Source: Pelagomonas calceolata (lineage: Eukaryota > Sar > Pelagophyceae > Pelagomonadales > Pelagomonadaceae). Taken from it: 64,000 nucleotides of DNA. A program made the translations under genes and the position numbers. The DNA lies in NCBI GenBank assembly GCA_918797485.1, contig CAKKNE010000005.1, positions 5,208,001 to 5,272,000 of the forward strand, in the 5' to 3' direction. Positions 47,748-55,902 of this stretch are shown one piece after another. Every line of letters begins with the position of its first letter. The first letter of the stretch is position 1. Below the pieces are notes generated by a model, which saw nothing but the letters and a program-made list of their open reading frames with translations, had not been told where the DNA came from and did not search any database.

Positions 47748-47820
47748 TGGGGATAAGCGGAGTCGAACCGCCGGCCTTTGCCTTGCTAAGGCAACGCTCT
47801 ACCAACTGAGCTATATCTCC
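47748..47820 (-). tRNA. tRNA-Ala(AGC)
   Basis: Minus strand GGAGATATAGCTCAGTTGGT ... GCGGTTCGACTCCGC; anticodon loop TTAGCAA (AGC). The acceptor has one A-C mismatch at pair 3-70 (GGAGATA against TATCCCC). It is followed by the spacer TGTCGTTGGGCCAGACA that recurs at the next site. Confidence 0.88.
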
Positions 47821-47822
47821 AA

Positions 47823-47895
47823 GGGGCTTGGCCTGGAATCGAACCAGGGCTGGACCGTCCCGAACGGCCAATGCTACCATTACACCACCAAGCCC
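47823..47895 (-). tRNA. tRNA-Pro(CGG)
   Basis: Minus strand GGGCTTGGTGGTGTAATGGT ... TGGTTCGATTCCAGG; acceptor GGGCTTG pairs with CAAGCCC; anticodon loop TTCGGGA carries CGG. Confidence 0.92.
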
Positions 47896-47917
47896 ACGTG
47901 CCATTTAAATGATTTAA

Positions 47918-47980
47918 TGTCTGGCCCAACGACACGGAATTGAACCGAGACCGTCCCAAACTGTCGATGCTACCATCCGC
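47918..47980 (-). pseudogene. tRNA-Pro(TGG) 3'-part remnant
   Basis: Minus strand GGATGGTAGCATCGACAG, TTTGGGACGGTCTCGG and TTCAATTCCG resemble the D arm, TGG anticodon arm and T loop of tRNA-Pro. The 5' acceptor half is absent, replaced by the terminal exon of the neighbouring gene, whose stop codon TAG (47972-47970) lies in the D-arm text GATGGTAGCAT. Confidence 0.5.
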
Positions 47981-48684
47981 AGATGCGACTGCCGTACCCG
48001 TGACCTGTGTGGAAATCAAATTTTTACGGCGCGTTCGTGCTGAATCGTCGCGTTGTCCTCCACGCCATCGACGCGATGCCTGCTCGATGGCATGGCGATG
48101 CCGGTTCCTCACCGCTCGACCGAGCCAGGACGGCCGTGTCATCGCCGAGAAATGACTTAGTGAAGAATTGTCGGGTGCACCCGATACACTGGTTGATTTC
48201 CACACAGCCCGTGACTCCACGCGAGCTCTCCGTTGGGTTGCAGCCTCGCCGTAACGTGACGGTGTTGCCGGTGCTGCAAATTGTTGCCGTGCCGCGTGTA
48301 TGTGTTCCGCCCCGACACGGTGCCGGTCGTCACATAGATCCCTCCCTCGCGCGTGAACTGGAACGTCTCGACTATTCTGCCTGGTTGGCCGTTGGGGAAG
48401 CTCTCGCATCTCTGACCGACGTAGGCGTCGAGCGAGGTGATCCCACCGCCGCCGCCGCCGTAACGCGAGGCCGCACCCACGGCGGCGGCCGCCGTCACCG
48501 CGGCGCCGCCGCCTATATGAACATGAATGGGTTTTGGTGCCGCCGCGGCCTTCGCTGCTGCTGCGCCCAAAGCAATGGGTGCGCGTAGTAGCATGCCGGT
48601 CCCGGGTGGCAGCCCAAAGCACATGTCACCAATAGCTTCGGCAAACACCTCGGCACCTGCTTCGGCAGAAGCCTCAGCGCCCAT
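47970..48684 (-). CDS. Gly/Ala-rich protein of unknown function, last exon after a whole introner
   Basis: Exons 48684-48216 and 48004-47970, 167 aa. Composition is Ala/Gly-rich with MGAEASAEAGAEVFAEAIGD, HIGGGAAVTAAAAVGAAS, a glycine run and a C-terminal beta-rich block: QRCESFPNGQPGRIVETFQF, EGGIYVTTGTVSGRNTYTRH, VTARLQPNGELAWSHGYGSR. No family recognised. Splicing the 211-nt intron restores GELAWSHG-YGSRICGW and a stop; unspliced, the frame would end in the element. The last codons come from a tRNA-Pro remnant. Confidence 0.7.
48005..48207 (-). mobile_element. 203-bp introner with perfect ends and perfect 8-bp target duplication
   Basis: CTGTGTGGAAATCAA at one end is the exact complement of TTGATTTCCACACAG at the other. 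It is flanked on both sides by CCCGTGAC (47997-48004, 48208-48215), GTCACGGG in the gene sense. Interior has CACGCCATCGACGCGATG and a second CTCGATGGCATGG. Best-preserved copy in the window. Confidence 0.93.
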
Positions 48685-48917
48685 TGTTTTGTTGTTGTGT
48701 GTGTGTGTTTGTCTTTTGCAAGCTGCCCGGTGTGTTGGGAGAGCCGAGTCTGAGAAGCTTGCCCGGGCTTAAGGAATCTTCCTAGCCCGGCTATTGGCTT
48801 TGAGGAGCCCGAGTAGTACAGCAGCCCTCCGCGGATGGGTCGGAGGGCAAAATGTAGGAAGAACTTGAGAAGACGCGGCCCGCGACCGCCGACGAATCGA
48901 ACTGACTACCTATATAC

Positions 48918-50318
48918 TTACTCCGCATCGTCGTCCCGCGCCCGGAGCGCGTCGTCGAAGGCCGCGAGGTCGTCCGCGACCCGCGCCCGCTCTAATTTTT
49001 TCACGTCGTCGGCGGTGGAGTAGACCGAGGCGCCGCCACCACCTCCCAAGATCCTCGGCGCGAGCCGCCGCGCGGCCGCGAGCTTCTCGCGTAAACGACG
49101 AGAGGGCCTTTCCAACCTCGCGCGCAGCGTCTGGCGTCTCAAATTCCGCTCCTCGACGGCCTTGGCCGCGCGCTCGGCGCGGCCCGCGCGCGCCGCTGGT
49201 AAAGCGTTGAACGCGACGGCATAGGCGAATAGGGGCCCGGCGACGGCCCGCAAGGCAGCAAGTCCACCCGGACCCAGCGACGCCACGACGGCAGGGGTCA
49301 CGCCGACCGTCGAAAAGAAGACCGCCGCCGCTGCCACGCCCAGATTCGCCACGCCTAATACACCGGCCGCCGCGAGCTGGCCCTGGGACGCGTTCGAGAA
49401 CTGTATATCCTTCTCGGCGAGGGCGCCTCCATCACTTGATGATGAAGCCGTCGCGCCTCGTACCAGATCGTCGAAGACGTACACAATACTTCCAGTCTCG
49501 TCGTCGACGGTCGCGCGGCCGTCCAGCGCCGCCACGACGGGCAGCACGTAGCCCTCCTCTATGATATCGTCCGCATTTTCTGAGGGAGGTAACGCTAAGT
49601 AGGGTGCCAACTGCTCGGCGACGACCGCGCCGCCACTCTTCCGGATCGCGTCCGCGGCCGCGGCGATCTGCTTCTTGTCGACGTCCGCATTCGGGTCGCC
49701 GTCCCCGAACACGTAGGAGTAGACCGCCTCCAGAAAGTTCATCTCCCCTTGCGACCGCGGCCGGTCGTAATAAGATCGGTAGTAAAACACATCAAAGGGC
49801 GACGGGCCCCAGATCGACGGCCCCCAGTAGACGTTGCTGGACCGTCTCTCGCGGCGCTGCTCGCCCTCGTTCGCCGCCGAGAGCGTCGCTAAGAGGGCGG
49901 CCCCCACCGCCAGCGACGCGAAGAGGGACAAACCAAAGGCCGTCCTCCCCAATGTATAGAGCGTGGGCTTCGTGCTCTCCCACCTCTGTAACCACCGCTC
50001 CTTCCCGTCGACGGCCGCCAGGGCGCGCTTCGTCTTCGGGGGGAATTTGAACGTGAGCGCGCCGTCTTCCCTCACGTCCAACGTGGCCTCTTCGCCGAGC
50101 CGCGCGGCGAGGGCGAGCAGCTCGCGCTCGGCCGAGACGAGCGGCGCCGCGCCGCGCGCCGCGACGTCGCCCGCCGTGACCACTCCATTTAATTCCTCGA
50201 CGGCGTCAACGACGCGGGCGGAAGTGTCGGCTTTGAGCGTGGCTTGCGGCCGGAGCCTTGTGCGCGGCGCAACGAAGGCGTGTGCCGTCGCGCCGAGCAG
50301 GAGTAGCAGCCGAGGCAT
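48918..50318 (-). CDS. plastid membrane protein of the plant At5g03900-like family
   Basis: 466 aa, ATG 50318. Leader MPRLLLLLGATAHAFVAP is a heterokont plastid presequence. Two or more hydrophobic stretches (FGLSLFASLAVGAALLATLS near residue 130; GVANLGVAAAAVFFSTVGVT near 325) bracket a soluble domain with NFLEAVYSYVFGDGDPN, AIRKSGGAVVAEQLAPYL and VLPVVAALDGRATVDDETGS, the winged-helix-like pattern of a conserved cyanobacterial/plant chloroplast family annotated in plants as iron-sulfur cluster biosynthesis-like. Biochemical role is not established. Confidence 0.75.
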   Translation of the reverse strand: MPRLLLLLGATAHAFVAPRTRLRPQATLKADTSARVVDAVEELNGVVTAGDVAARGAAPLVSAERELLALAARLGEEATLDVREDGALTFKFPPKTKRALAAVDGKERWLQRWESTKPTLYTLGRTAFGLSLFASLAVGAALLATLSAANEGEQRRERRSSNVYWGPSIWGPSPFDVFYYRSYYDRPRSQGEMNFLEAVYSYVFGDGDPNADVDKKQIAAAADAIRKSGGAVVAEQLAPYLALPPSENADDIIEEGYVLPVVAALDGRATVDDETGSIVYVFDDLVRGATASSSSDGGALAEKDIQFSNASQGQLAAAGVLGVANLGVAAAAVFFSTVGVTPAVVASLGPGGLAALRAVAGPLFAYAVAFNALPAARAGRAERAAKAVEERNLRRQTLRARLERPSRRLREKLAAARRLAPRILGGGGGASVYSTADDVKKLERARVADDLAAFDDALRARDDDAE

Positions 50319-50777
50319 CGTGGTGGCCGCGACGGAGAATTCCGCTGGTGCGTGGTCGCTGCGATGGATTCGCAGGCTGTATGCAGCGAGGTACGCTTGC
50401 CGCCGGCGAGAGTGCTACTCGTGCGGTGACTTGCTGAGGCCTCGCGATGCCCTGCACGCTGGCCAGCTGTGGATTTTTGGGCCTGGCAATCGAGCTAGCG
50501 TCTGTAACACACTAGGAAACATCGATCATCGTATACGGCTGTAGGGCTGCCCCAATTGCCGCTGCTGCCGCGCTGCGACCGATTTCCGAGGAGCACACGT
50601 CCCCCGGTGCAAAAGCGCGGTCGACCCGTACAGCTATCGGACGCGTACCAGCAGCCCCTGCAGAGAGGCCGCGGCCTCAGCCTGCGGAGAGGTGATATTG
50701 GACGCGCCGCGGCCCGTACGGGACTGCGGACTGCACGCGCCGGTCCCACGGGTAGCGCACGCCTCGTGTTTCCAAAC
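50319..50777. other. intergenic, divergent promoter region
   Basis: 460 bp between divergent starts with one CTAG palindrome (50494-50516); nothing else noticed. Confidence 0.6.
50494..50516 (-). promoter_or_regulatory. CTAG palindrome, copy 10
   Basis: GCTAGCGTCTGTAACACACT then AGG; reverse orientation, 176 bp from the start at 50318 and 262 bp from 50778. Confidence 0.6.
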
Positions 50778-51224
50778 ATGCGGCGCGGGAGCAGCCGTGG
50801 TCGCGCCACGATGGCCAGGAGCCCGAGACGAGCCGTGCTCCTCCTCGGCCTGCTCTGGCGATGCGCCATGGCGGCCGCGGCGTCGCAGGAGTGCGCCGTC
50901 TGCGAGGACACCATCGGCCACCTCGCGGCGTCGGCCGCGGCGAAAGAGCGGTCCGAGGCCGGCGTCAAAGGGGTGCTCGACGCCTACTGCGCCCAGGATC
51001 GCTTGCGCACAGCGGAGGCCCAGATGTGTTATGTGCTGGAGCCGATGCGGCAGCAGGTGAGCGCGTGGGTGGCCCTCGGCGTCGACCCCAGGCGGACGTG
51101 TGCCAAGATCAACCGCATGAACGGCGAGGCCTGCGCCCTCTTCCACGAGTCAAAGGTCGGCGAGGGCAGCTGGATAGAGTACAGGCCCATGACGGCGAAG
51201 CGGCGGGCCATCGTGTACGAGTAG
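50778..51224 (+). CDS. secreted saposin-like protein resembling the MANF/ARMET N-terminal domain
   Basis: 148 aa from ATG 50778 (or 137 from ATG 50811, which starts a cleaner signal peptide MARSPRRAVLLLGLLWRCAM). The mature part has six cysteines in MANF order: ECAVCEDTIGHL, VLDAYCAQDRLRTAEAQMCY, VDPRRTCAKINRMNGEACAL. Animal MANF/CDNF have this saposin-like domain plus a C-terminal SAP-like CXXC domain; here the protein ends soon after the sixth cysteine (WIEYRPMTAKRRAIVYE). An ER lipid-binding or stress role is inferred from the family. Confidence 0.8.
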   Translation: MRRGSSRGRATMARSPRRAVLLLGLLWRCAMAAAASQECAVCEDTIGHLAASAAAKERSEAGVKGVLDAYCAQDRLRTAEAQMCYVLEPMRQQVSAWVALGVDPRRTCAKINRMNGEACALFHESKVGEGSWIEYRPMTAKRRAIVYE

Positions 51225-51379
51225 TGGTTGGCGGCGTCGTCACGCCCGTGTTTAACTTTTAGTTTGTATTATTACTAGCGCGAGGCCGTTGTTTCGGACG
51301 CGTCGCGGCGACGGCGTGCGGCCGTTCCGAACGCGTTTTTGTCCTTGCGGCGTGGGGTATTGGATCGGAGAAGAAGTAG

Positions 51380-51721
51380 TTACCACTCGCTGGCGCGGAG
51401 CGCGGCTCGCGCGTTTTGGAAGGTGGATTCAATATCCCTTGCGGTCGGGTGCGCGGCCCCCAGGACGCGCCGCGCGGTCCGCTCTGTCTCCTCGAGCATT
51501 GTCACTGCCTCGCCGCGGTCGTTGAGTGTGGCGCTGGGGTCATTGAACAGCAACTGCGCGTAAACCGACCGCATCCTGAGCGTGACTTGAGAATTCTCCC
51601 CGAGAACGCGCCGCGCCACAGGAATCATTTTACGAAGCAGCGGCTTGCCTTCTTCGAAGCGCTCTAGACTAACAAGAGACACCGAGTAGTTGTAGCCTGC
51701 TATGATCGTGTCTTCATGAAC
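51380..51721 (-). pseudogene. C-terminal part of a kinesin-light-chain-type TPR gene
   Basis: Frame with VHEDTIIAGYNYSVSLVSLE, RFEEGKPLLRKMIPVARRVL and EETERTARRVLGAAHPTARD, ending ARAALRASEW and a stop at 51380. Two to three KLC/TPR units of the form F-E-E-G/A-...-RRVLG-x-x-H/S. No start codon or N-terminal TPRs precede it: the frame runs into the oppositely oriented zinc module at 51712-51894. It is probably the 3' end of a gene split by inversion. Confidence 0.65.
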
Positions 51722-51894
51722 TGGGCGTCGCGCACGTGTCGTGCTTGGCGCGGCAGGCGAAGATTTCCGTCGAGGAGGCAGAGGAGAACAATTTGGGCTT
51801 CAAGGCGTTTGATGAGAGGTTCAAGCGGTGGTATGTGTGCGGCCTGTGCGAGCAACACTACCACGGCGTCGTGGCGTGCAATGATCGATGCTAA
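51712..51894 (+). pseudogene. zinc-module fragment of the same TPR gene family, opposite strand
   Basis: Reads LHELGVAHVSCLARQAKISV, EEAEENNLGFKAFDERFKRW and YVCGLCEQHYHGVVACNDRC, then stops. A C-x2-C...C zinc-like module preceded by an EAEENNLG helix; 12 bases before it an in-frame stop and no ATG. In proteins of this type the module comes before KLC-type TPRs on the same strand, here it is on the other strand, meeting the TPR part at the palindrome TTCATGAA (51713-51720). Confidence 0.55.
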
Positions 51895-52040
51895 TGCTCG
51901 CACCGGATCATCTCGTAAAACGACGAACACGCGGTCGAAGCACTTATCCGACCTCTTCTTCTCGCACATCAAACCCTTCTTCGCCGTCAGCTCCCGGCCC
52001 ATGCGCGTCAGGGGCATAGAGCCCATTTTGCTGATTTGCA

Positions 52041-52598
52041 ATGCGGACGCGACTATCCCGACGCAACGAGGCGGCGGCACAGCGCGCGGCGCGCGTGGGC
52101 CGCCTCGCCGGCGAAGCATTCGGACGGAACGAAGTTCTCATCCTGTCAAATTTGTGGTGGGCCGACGGGCGCCGCGCCGAGGCGACGTGCAAGGCCTGGC
52201 GGGCGTGCCGCGCCCCCGTCGATAAGGCGCGTAAAGGATTGCTCGGCGCGTATCTGGCCAGGCCCCGGAGATGCTGGCAGCCGGCCGGGCGCGGCCACCC
52301 CGGGTTCGGCAAACGTGACCCATCCGAACCGGTGGATTATCGGCGCCTCACAACTTTGGGCAGACCCGCATCTCTTGCAGAACAAATTGCGGATTTAAGC
52401 GCCGAGCGCGAGGTCGCCAGGTGGATGGCCCGTCTCGCCGCGCGGGGGCTGCCTCCGGACTGGACCGAGGAGGAGCTCCGGCGCCAAGGACACACTTTGG
52501 ATCAAGGCTACTGGGAATCGGAGGGCGTATACCGTCCCGGCGAGGACGAGGAAGCAAGAACGCCGCGCGCCGCGTGGTCGGCGGCGCAGACCCTCTAA
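52041..52598 (+). CDS. hypothetical basic protein
   Basis: 185 aa from ATG 52041. Basic N-terminus (MRTRLSRRNEAAAQRAARVG), a middle with Trp/Cys (SNLWWADGRRAEATCKAWRA) and helices LAEQIADLSAEREVARWMAR. The C-terminal WTEEELRRQGHTLDQGYWES looks like a folded element. Codon character is good but no family is recognised; tail-to-tail with the DUF445 gene. Confidence 0.5.
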   Translation: MRTRLSRRNEAAAQRAARVGRLAGEAFGRNEVLILSNLWWADGRRAEATCKAWRACRAPVDKARKGLLGAYLARPRRCWQPAGRGHPGFGKRDPSEPVDYRRLTTLGRPASLAEQIADLSAEREVARWMARLAARGLPPDWTEEELRRQGHTLDQGYWESEGVYRPGEDEEARTPRAAWSAAQTL

Positions 52599-52612
52599 GT
52601 AAAAACCAAGAA

Positions 52613-53785
52613 TTAAATCCCCACCTCGCCCGTCGCCGCGAACTTGCACACCCAGACCACCGCGCCGATCAACCCCCCGAACACGTTGCCCCAGACGACC
52701 AACCACCCCAAATGTTCTCGAATGACCGCTGCCATCATCCTTTTCACCCTTAATGGTGTCAACGTCTCCATTCTCTCAGTAAGCACCTTGTCGATTTCCC
52801 CCCTCACCGTGTCCACGTCCACGATCTCCGTCAAATCGAAATTTTGAGCGAGCGTCTCGATCAGATCCGCACCGATGCCGATCAGCATGGGCTTGAGCAT
52901 CGGCACCATCGTGTCAAACCCCCCGAACATCGGCGCCATCGTCTGTAATAAAAGACCGTCCGGCGTCGCCGCGAGCTTTTCTAACTTGCGCGCGAGGTCG
53001 TGGTCGAAGCTGTCGCCGGCCATGGCCTTGCGCAGTTTTGATTTCACGTCGACTTTTTCCAGTAGATTACCCGACCGCGTCGACAGGTACTCCGACAGAA
53101 ACTTCTTCTCGAAGAACGTCTCCAGGATCATCGTTTTTAAAGCACCTAAAATGTCCTTGAACCGTCGCGGGATGACGCCCGAACCGATGAGGAACGGAAT
53201 GCGATCAAACAACATTTTGACCGCGAGCCAATTCGTCACGCCGCCCGCGAAGCCAAATAATCCAAAGGCCAATATAAAACCCGCCGACGCGTTCCTCGCG
53301 CCGAGCGAGGTGCGCATGATGAGACCTAGTATGAGCACTACTGCAGTGGCGACGTTGCTGAAGTCGCCCTTGTTCCACATTGTCACATCCCAGCAGGGCG
53401 GCTCCTTGTGGTCGTCCCAGATCTCGAGGCCGACGGGGTTCTCAACATCTCGACTGGGTTCGTCGGGCACGAGGGGCGTGTTCGACGCGTCCGTCGGCGT
53501 CGGCGAGACGCTCGGCCGTTGTGGTATGGGCTTCTGGAGCGGCGGCGTTGTAGGTGCGGCGGCGCCGTTGGTGGGGGCGGCGCCGTTGGTTGGGACGGTG
53601 CCGTCGGTCGCGCTGGCGGCCGGCGCGTCGGGCGCGGGCGCCACCGACATCGCCGCAGCGGCGTCGTCGAAGGTCGCGACCGGCGACGCCTGGAGCGGCG
53701 AGTGGAGCGGCGACGCCTGGACCGGCTCGTCGCCGTCCGACGCAGCGAGGCTCGGCACTGGGGAGGCGGCCGGCGCCGCCGGCAC
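52613..53785 (-). CDS. DUF445 membrane protein
   Basis: The frame is open from 53785 to the stop at 52613, but the first in-frame ATG is at 53650 (345 aa) and a stop lies just above the open frame, so either 53650 is the start or a first exon is missing. The N-terminal 100 residues are Ala/Pro-rich. A membrane region (FSNVATAVVLILGLIMRTSL, FILAFGLFGFAGGVTNWLAV) leads into the DUF445 signature KMLFDRIPFLIGSGVIPRRF, the KFLSEYLSTRSGNLLEKVDV region, and the closing RMMAAVIREHLGWLVVWGNV with FGGLIGAVVW. Function of the family is not established. Confidence 0.85.
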   Translation of the reverse strand: MPAAPAASPVPSLAASDGDEPVQASPLHSPLQASPVATFDDAAAAMSVAPAPDAPAASATDGTVPTNGAAPTNGAAAPTTPPLQKPIPQRPSVSPTPTDASNTPLVPDEPSRDVENPVGLEIWDDHKEPPCWDVTMWNKGDFSNVATAVVLILGLIMRTSLGARNASAGFILAFGLFGFAGGVTNWLAVKMLFDRIPFLIGSGVIPRRFKDILGALKTMILETFFEKKFLSEYLSTRSGNLLEKVDVKSKLRKAMAGDSFDHDLARKLEKLAATPDGLLLQTMAPMFGGFDTMVPMLKPMLIGIGADLIETLAQNFDLTEIVDVDTVRGEIDKVLTERMETLTPLRVKRMMAAVIREHLGWLVVWGNVFGGLIGAVVWVCKFAATGEVGI

Positions 53786-54003
53786 TGCTGGGTCTGGCGA
53801 CGCCAGCTTTGCTGCAGCCGTGCGACTTCGCTACGATCTATGGGTAGCGTGAACGTGTCCGACCTTGCCCGTGCAAGGCTATAGGCCCAGTTTGAACGAA
53901 TTTGGCGCTGCGAGTTCCAGCCTCGAGAGGCCTCTCATCGAGCCTCTCAGCCTCTCTGCTCGTCGAATAGATCGTAATCTTGCACTATTCCAGGCTCAGC
54001 GCG

Positions 54004-55176
54004 ATGCTACTACAACGCTCTCTCCGTGCCGCGCTGCGGCAGGCACCGCGCGCATGCCGCAGAGCCATCAGCTCAGCACCCAAAGCGGCAGCCGCCGCAA
54101 AAGCGCCAGCGTTCGCGTTCGGCATGGGCGCATCGGTCGCCGGCACGGGCGCATCGGTCGCCGCGACGCAGACATCGGTGGGCCTACCTCCTGCGGTGGC
54201 CCTTGCGCTCGGCCTCTCCGGCGCGGCGGTCGCGACGGCGACGAACTGCGACGGCGACTACCTGCGACGCAACTTCGTGGCCGACGCGGCGGCGAAGGCG
54301 CTGCCGGCCGTCGTCAACCTGACGAGCGACGTGCAGAAGGGCTGGGTCCGCGGCATGAGCGCCGGGAGCGGCTTTATCGTACGAGCCGATGGATTGGTGG
54401 TGACGAACGCCCACGTCGTCCAGCACGCGCGGGGCGGCAAGGTCGTGGTCACGCTCGCGGACGGACGGAAGCTAAGGGGGCGCGTGCTCGCTCTAGACGC
54501 GGCGAGCGACCTGGCCGTGGTCCAGTGCGAGGTGCCGAAGCACACTCAGTCTTTACCCGTGGCCGAGCTCGGGAGCTCCGCAGCGTTGCGGCCGGGCGAT
54601 TTTGTGGTGGCGTTGGGGTCTCCCCTCAACCTGTCGAACTCGGTGACCTCGGGCATCGTCTCGAACGTCCACCGCCACGGCTCGGAATTAGGTAATGTCC
54701 AGTCGCGGGCCGAGTACCTGCAGACCGACGCGGCCATCAACCAAGGGAACAGTGGCGGGCCCCTGGTGGATTTAGATGGGAAAGTCGTTGGCATCAACAC
54801 GATGAAGGCGGCGGCGGCCGACGGTATTAGCTTCGCGATTCCCATTGATGTCGCTTGGGCCGTGGTGAGACAGTTGTTGCAGCACGGCGCCGTGAAGCGG
54901 CCCTACGTCGGCATCCAGATGCGCGCGCTACCGCTCAAGGGCGGCGTGGAAGTGGTCCAGGTCGCGCCGGACTCGCCGGCGGAGCGGGCCGGGCTGCGGG
55001 CGGGCGACCGGCTCGTGGCGATGCGGGGCGAGCGGATCCGGGACGTGGCGGACGTGCTCGCGCGGCTCGCGCTGCGGGCCGACGTGCTGGACGTGACGGT
55101 CGCGCGGCCCGACGTCGACGGCTCCTACCGCAACGCGACGCTCGTGGAAGCGCGCGTCGTGCCCGAGGAGAGGTGA
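54004..55176 (+). CDS. mitochondrial HtrA2/Omi-type serine protease
   Basis: 390 aa from ATG 54004. Leader MLLQRSLRAALRQAPRACRR-AISSAP is mitochondrial; a hydrophobic stretch near 60-80 could anchor it. Trypsin-like domain with His137 (TNAHVV), Asp169 (ASDLAVV) and Ser250 (GNSGGP), plus ALGSPLNLSNSVTSGIVS and GISFAIPID, all HtrA hallmarks. One PDZ domain follows (RPYVGIQMRA; SPAERAGLRAGDRLVAM). A protein quality-control protease in the intermembrane space or inner membrane (family knowledge). Confidence 0.93.
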   Translation: MLLQRSLRAALRQAPRACRRAISSAPKAAAAAKAPAFAFGMGASVAGTGASVAATQTSVGLPPAVALALGLSGAAVATATNCDGDYLRRNFVADAAAKALPAVVNLTSDVQKGWVRGMSAGSGFIVRADGLVVTNAHVVQHARGGKVVVTLADGRKLRGRVLALDAASDLAVVQCEVPKHTQSLPVAELGSSAALRPGDFVVALGSPLNLSNSVTSGIVSNVHRHGSELGNVQSRAEYLQTDAAINQGNSGGPLVDLDGKVVGINTMKAAAADGISFAIPIDVAWAVVRQLLQHGAVKRPYVGIQMRALPLKGGVEVVQVAPDSPAERAGLRAGDRLVAMRGERIRDVADVLARLALRADVLDVTVARPDVDGSYRNATLVEARVVPEER

Positions 55177-55259
55177 ATTTGACGCGTATAAAACTGTTGT
55201 CTATCTTTAGACCTAGAGCGGAGCGACGCGGAGACCTGACGATTGGCGACAACCGACAC

Positions 55260-55722
55260 CTAGCCCTGGTAGGCCAGCGCCGCAGCGACGGCGGCTGCGA
55301 GGACCCCATAGAAGCCGACCATCTTCGCGGAGCCCATGTCCAGCGACGGGCCCTTCTGCGGGATCGTCGAGAGCGTGTCGTCGACGCGCGATCCTAGCGC
55401 CGGCTTGTAGGCGTCCTTGTTCGACCTGCGATCGACGGCATGTTTGTGGACGCCGCGACGTCTTCGCGTGTGATCGATGGCGTACTGTGTGAGGCTGTGT
55501 GAGGACGCGTCGACGACGCGGCAGCGCCGAGTGTCAAAAAATCGTACGACTGACTGTTCAAGCCGCGGTACCTTTGGAGAACTGGACGCCGTGATCGCGC
55601 TTCGGCCGGGAGGCCGGGTTGTCGAAGCCGTACATCTGTGTGAGCTGCTGGCCCCGAGCAGCTGGGGGCTGGAAGGCACCCACAGCCGCTGCCAAACAGA
55701 GAAGGGCGCATGGTCGCTGCAT
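55260..55722 (-). CDS. small plastid-targeted one-helix protein, two exons
   Basis: Exons 55722-55583 and 55425-55260, 101 aa. Exon 1: MQRPCALLCLAAAVGAFQPP, a signal peptide with the G-A-F plastid site, then LTQMYGFDNPASRPKRDHGV. Splicing at GT 55582 to AG 55426 joins GVQ to SNKDAYKPALGSRVDDTLST; the C-terminus MGSAKMVGFYGVLAAAVAAA-LAYQG is one membrane helix. Size, targeting and single helix suggest a thylakoid protein, possibly photosystem- or antenna-linked (inference). The 157-nt intron contains GCCATCGATCACACG, the introner core, but no clear inverted ends. Invisible as a single frame. Confidence 0.7.
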
Positions 55723-55902
55723 GGTGCCGAAGAATGAATCAGAGAATCACAAACGGATTCACAAACCAATGCGCAGCGTGGCCAGGAGGAGCCAAGCCAA
55801 ATCTGCAGATCCAACCTAGCTGCAGAGACACACTAGCACCGATCAAATATACTCATCGATCCACAATAGTACTCTAGAGGGTCACATCTCACGCACGAAA
55901 AC

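Noticed and set aside
48761-48791. Hairpin GCCCGGGCTTAAGGAA / TTCCTAGCCCGGC as a terminator
   Set aside because: Imperfect stem in a eukaryotic intergenic region with no T run; no evidence that such hairpins end transcription here.
51895-52119. Minus-strand frame with RELTAKKGLMCEKKRSDKCF
   Set aside because: Some protein character but overlaps the plus-strand hypothetical gene and has no recognisable domain or partner exon.
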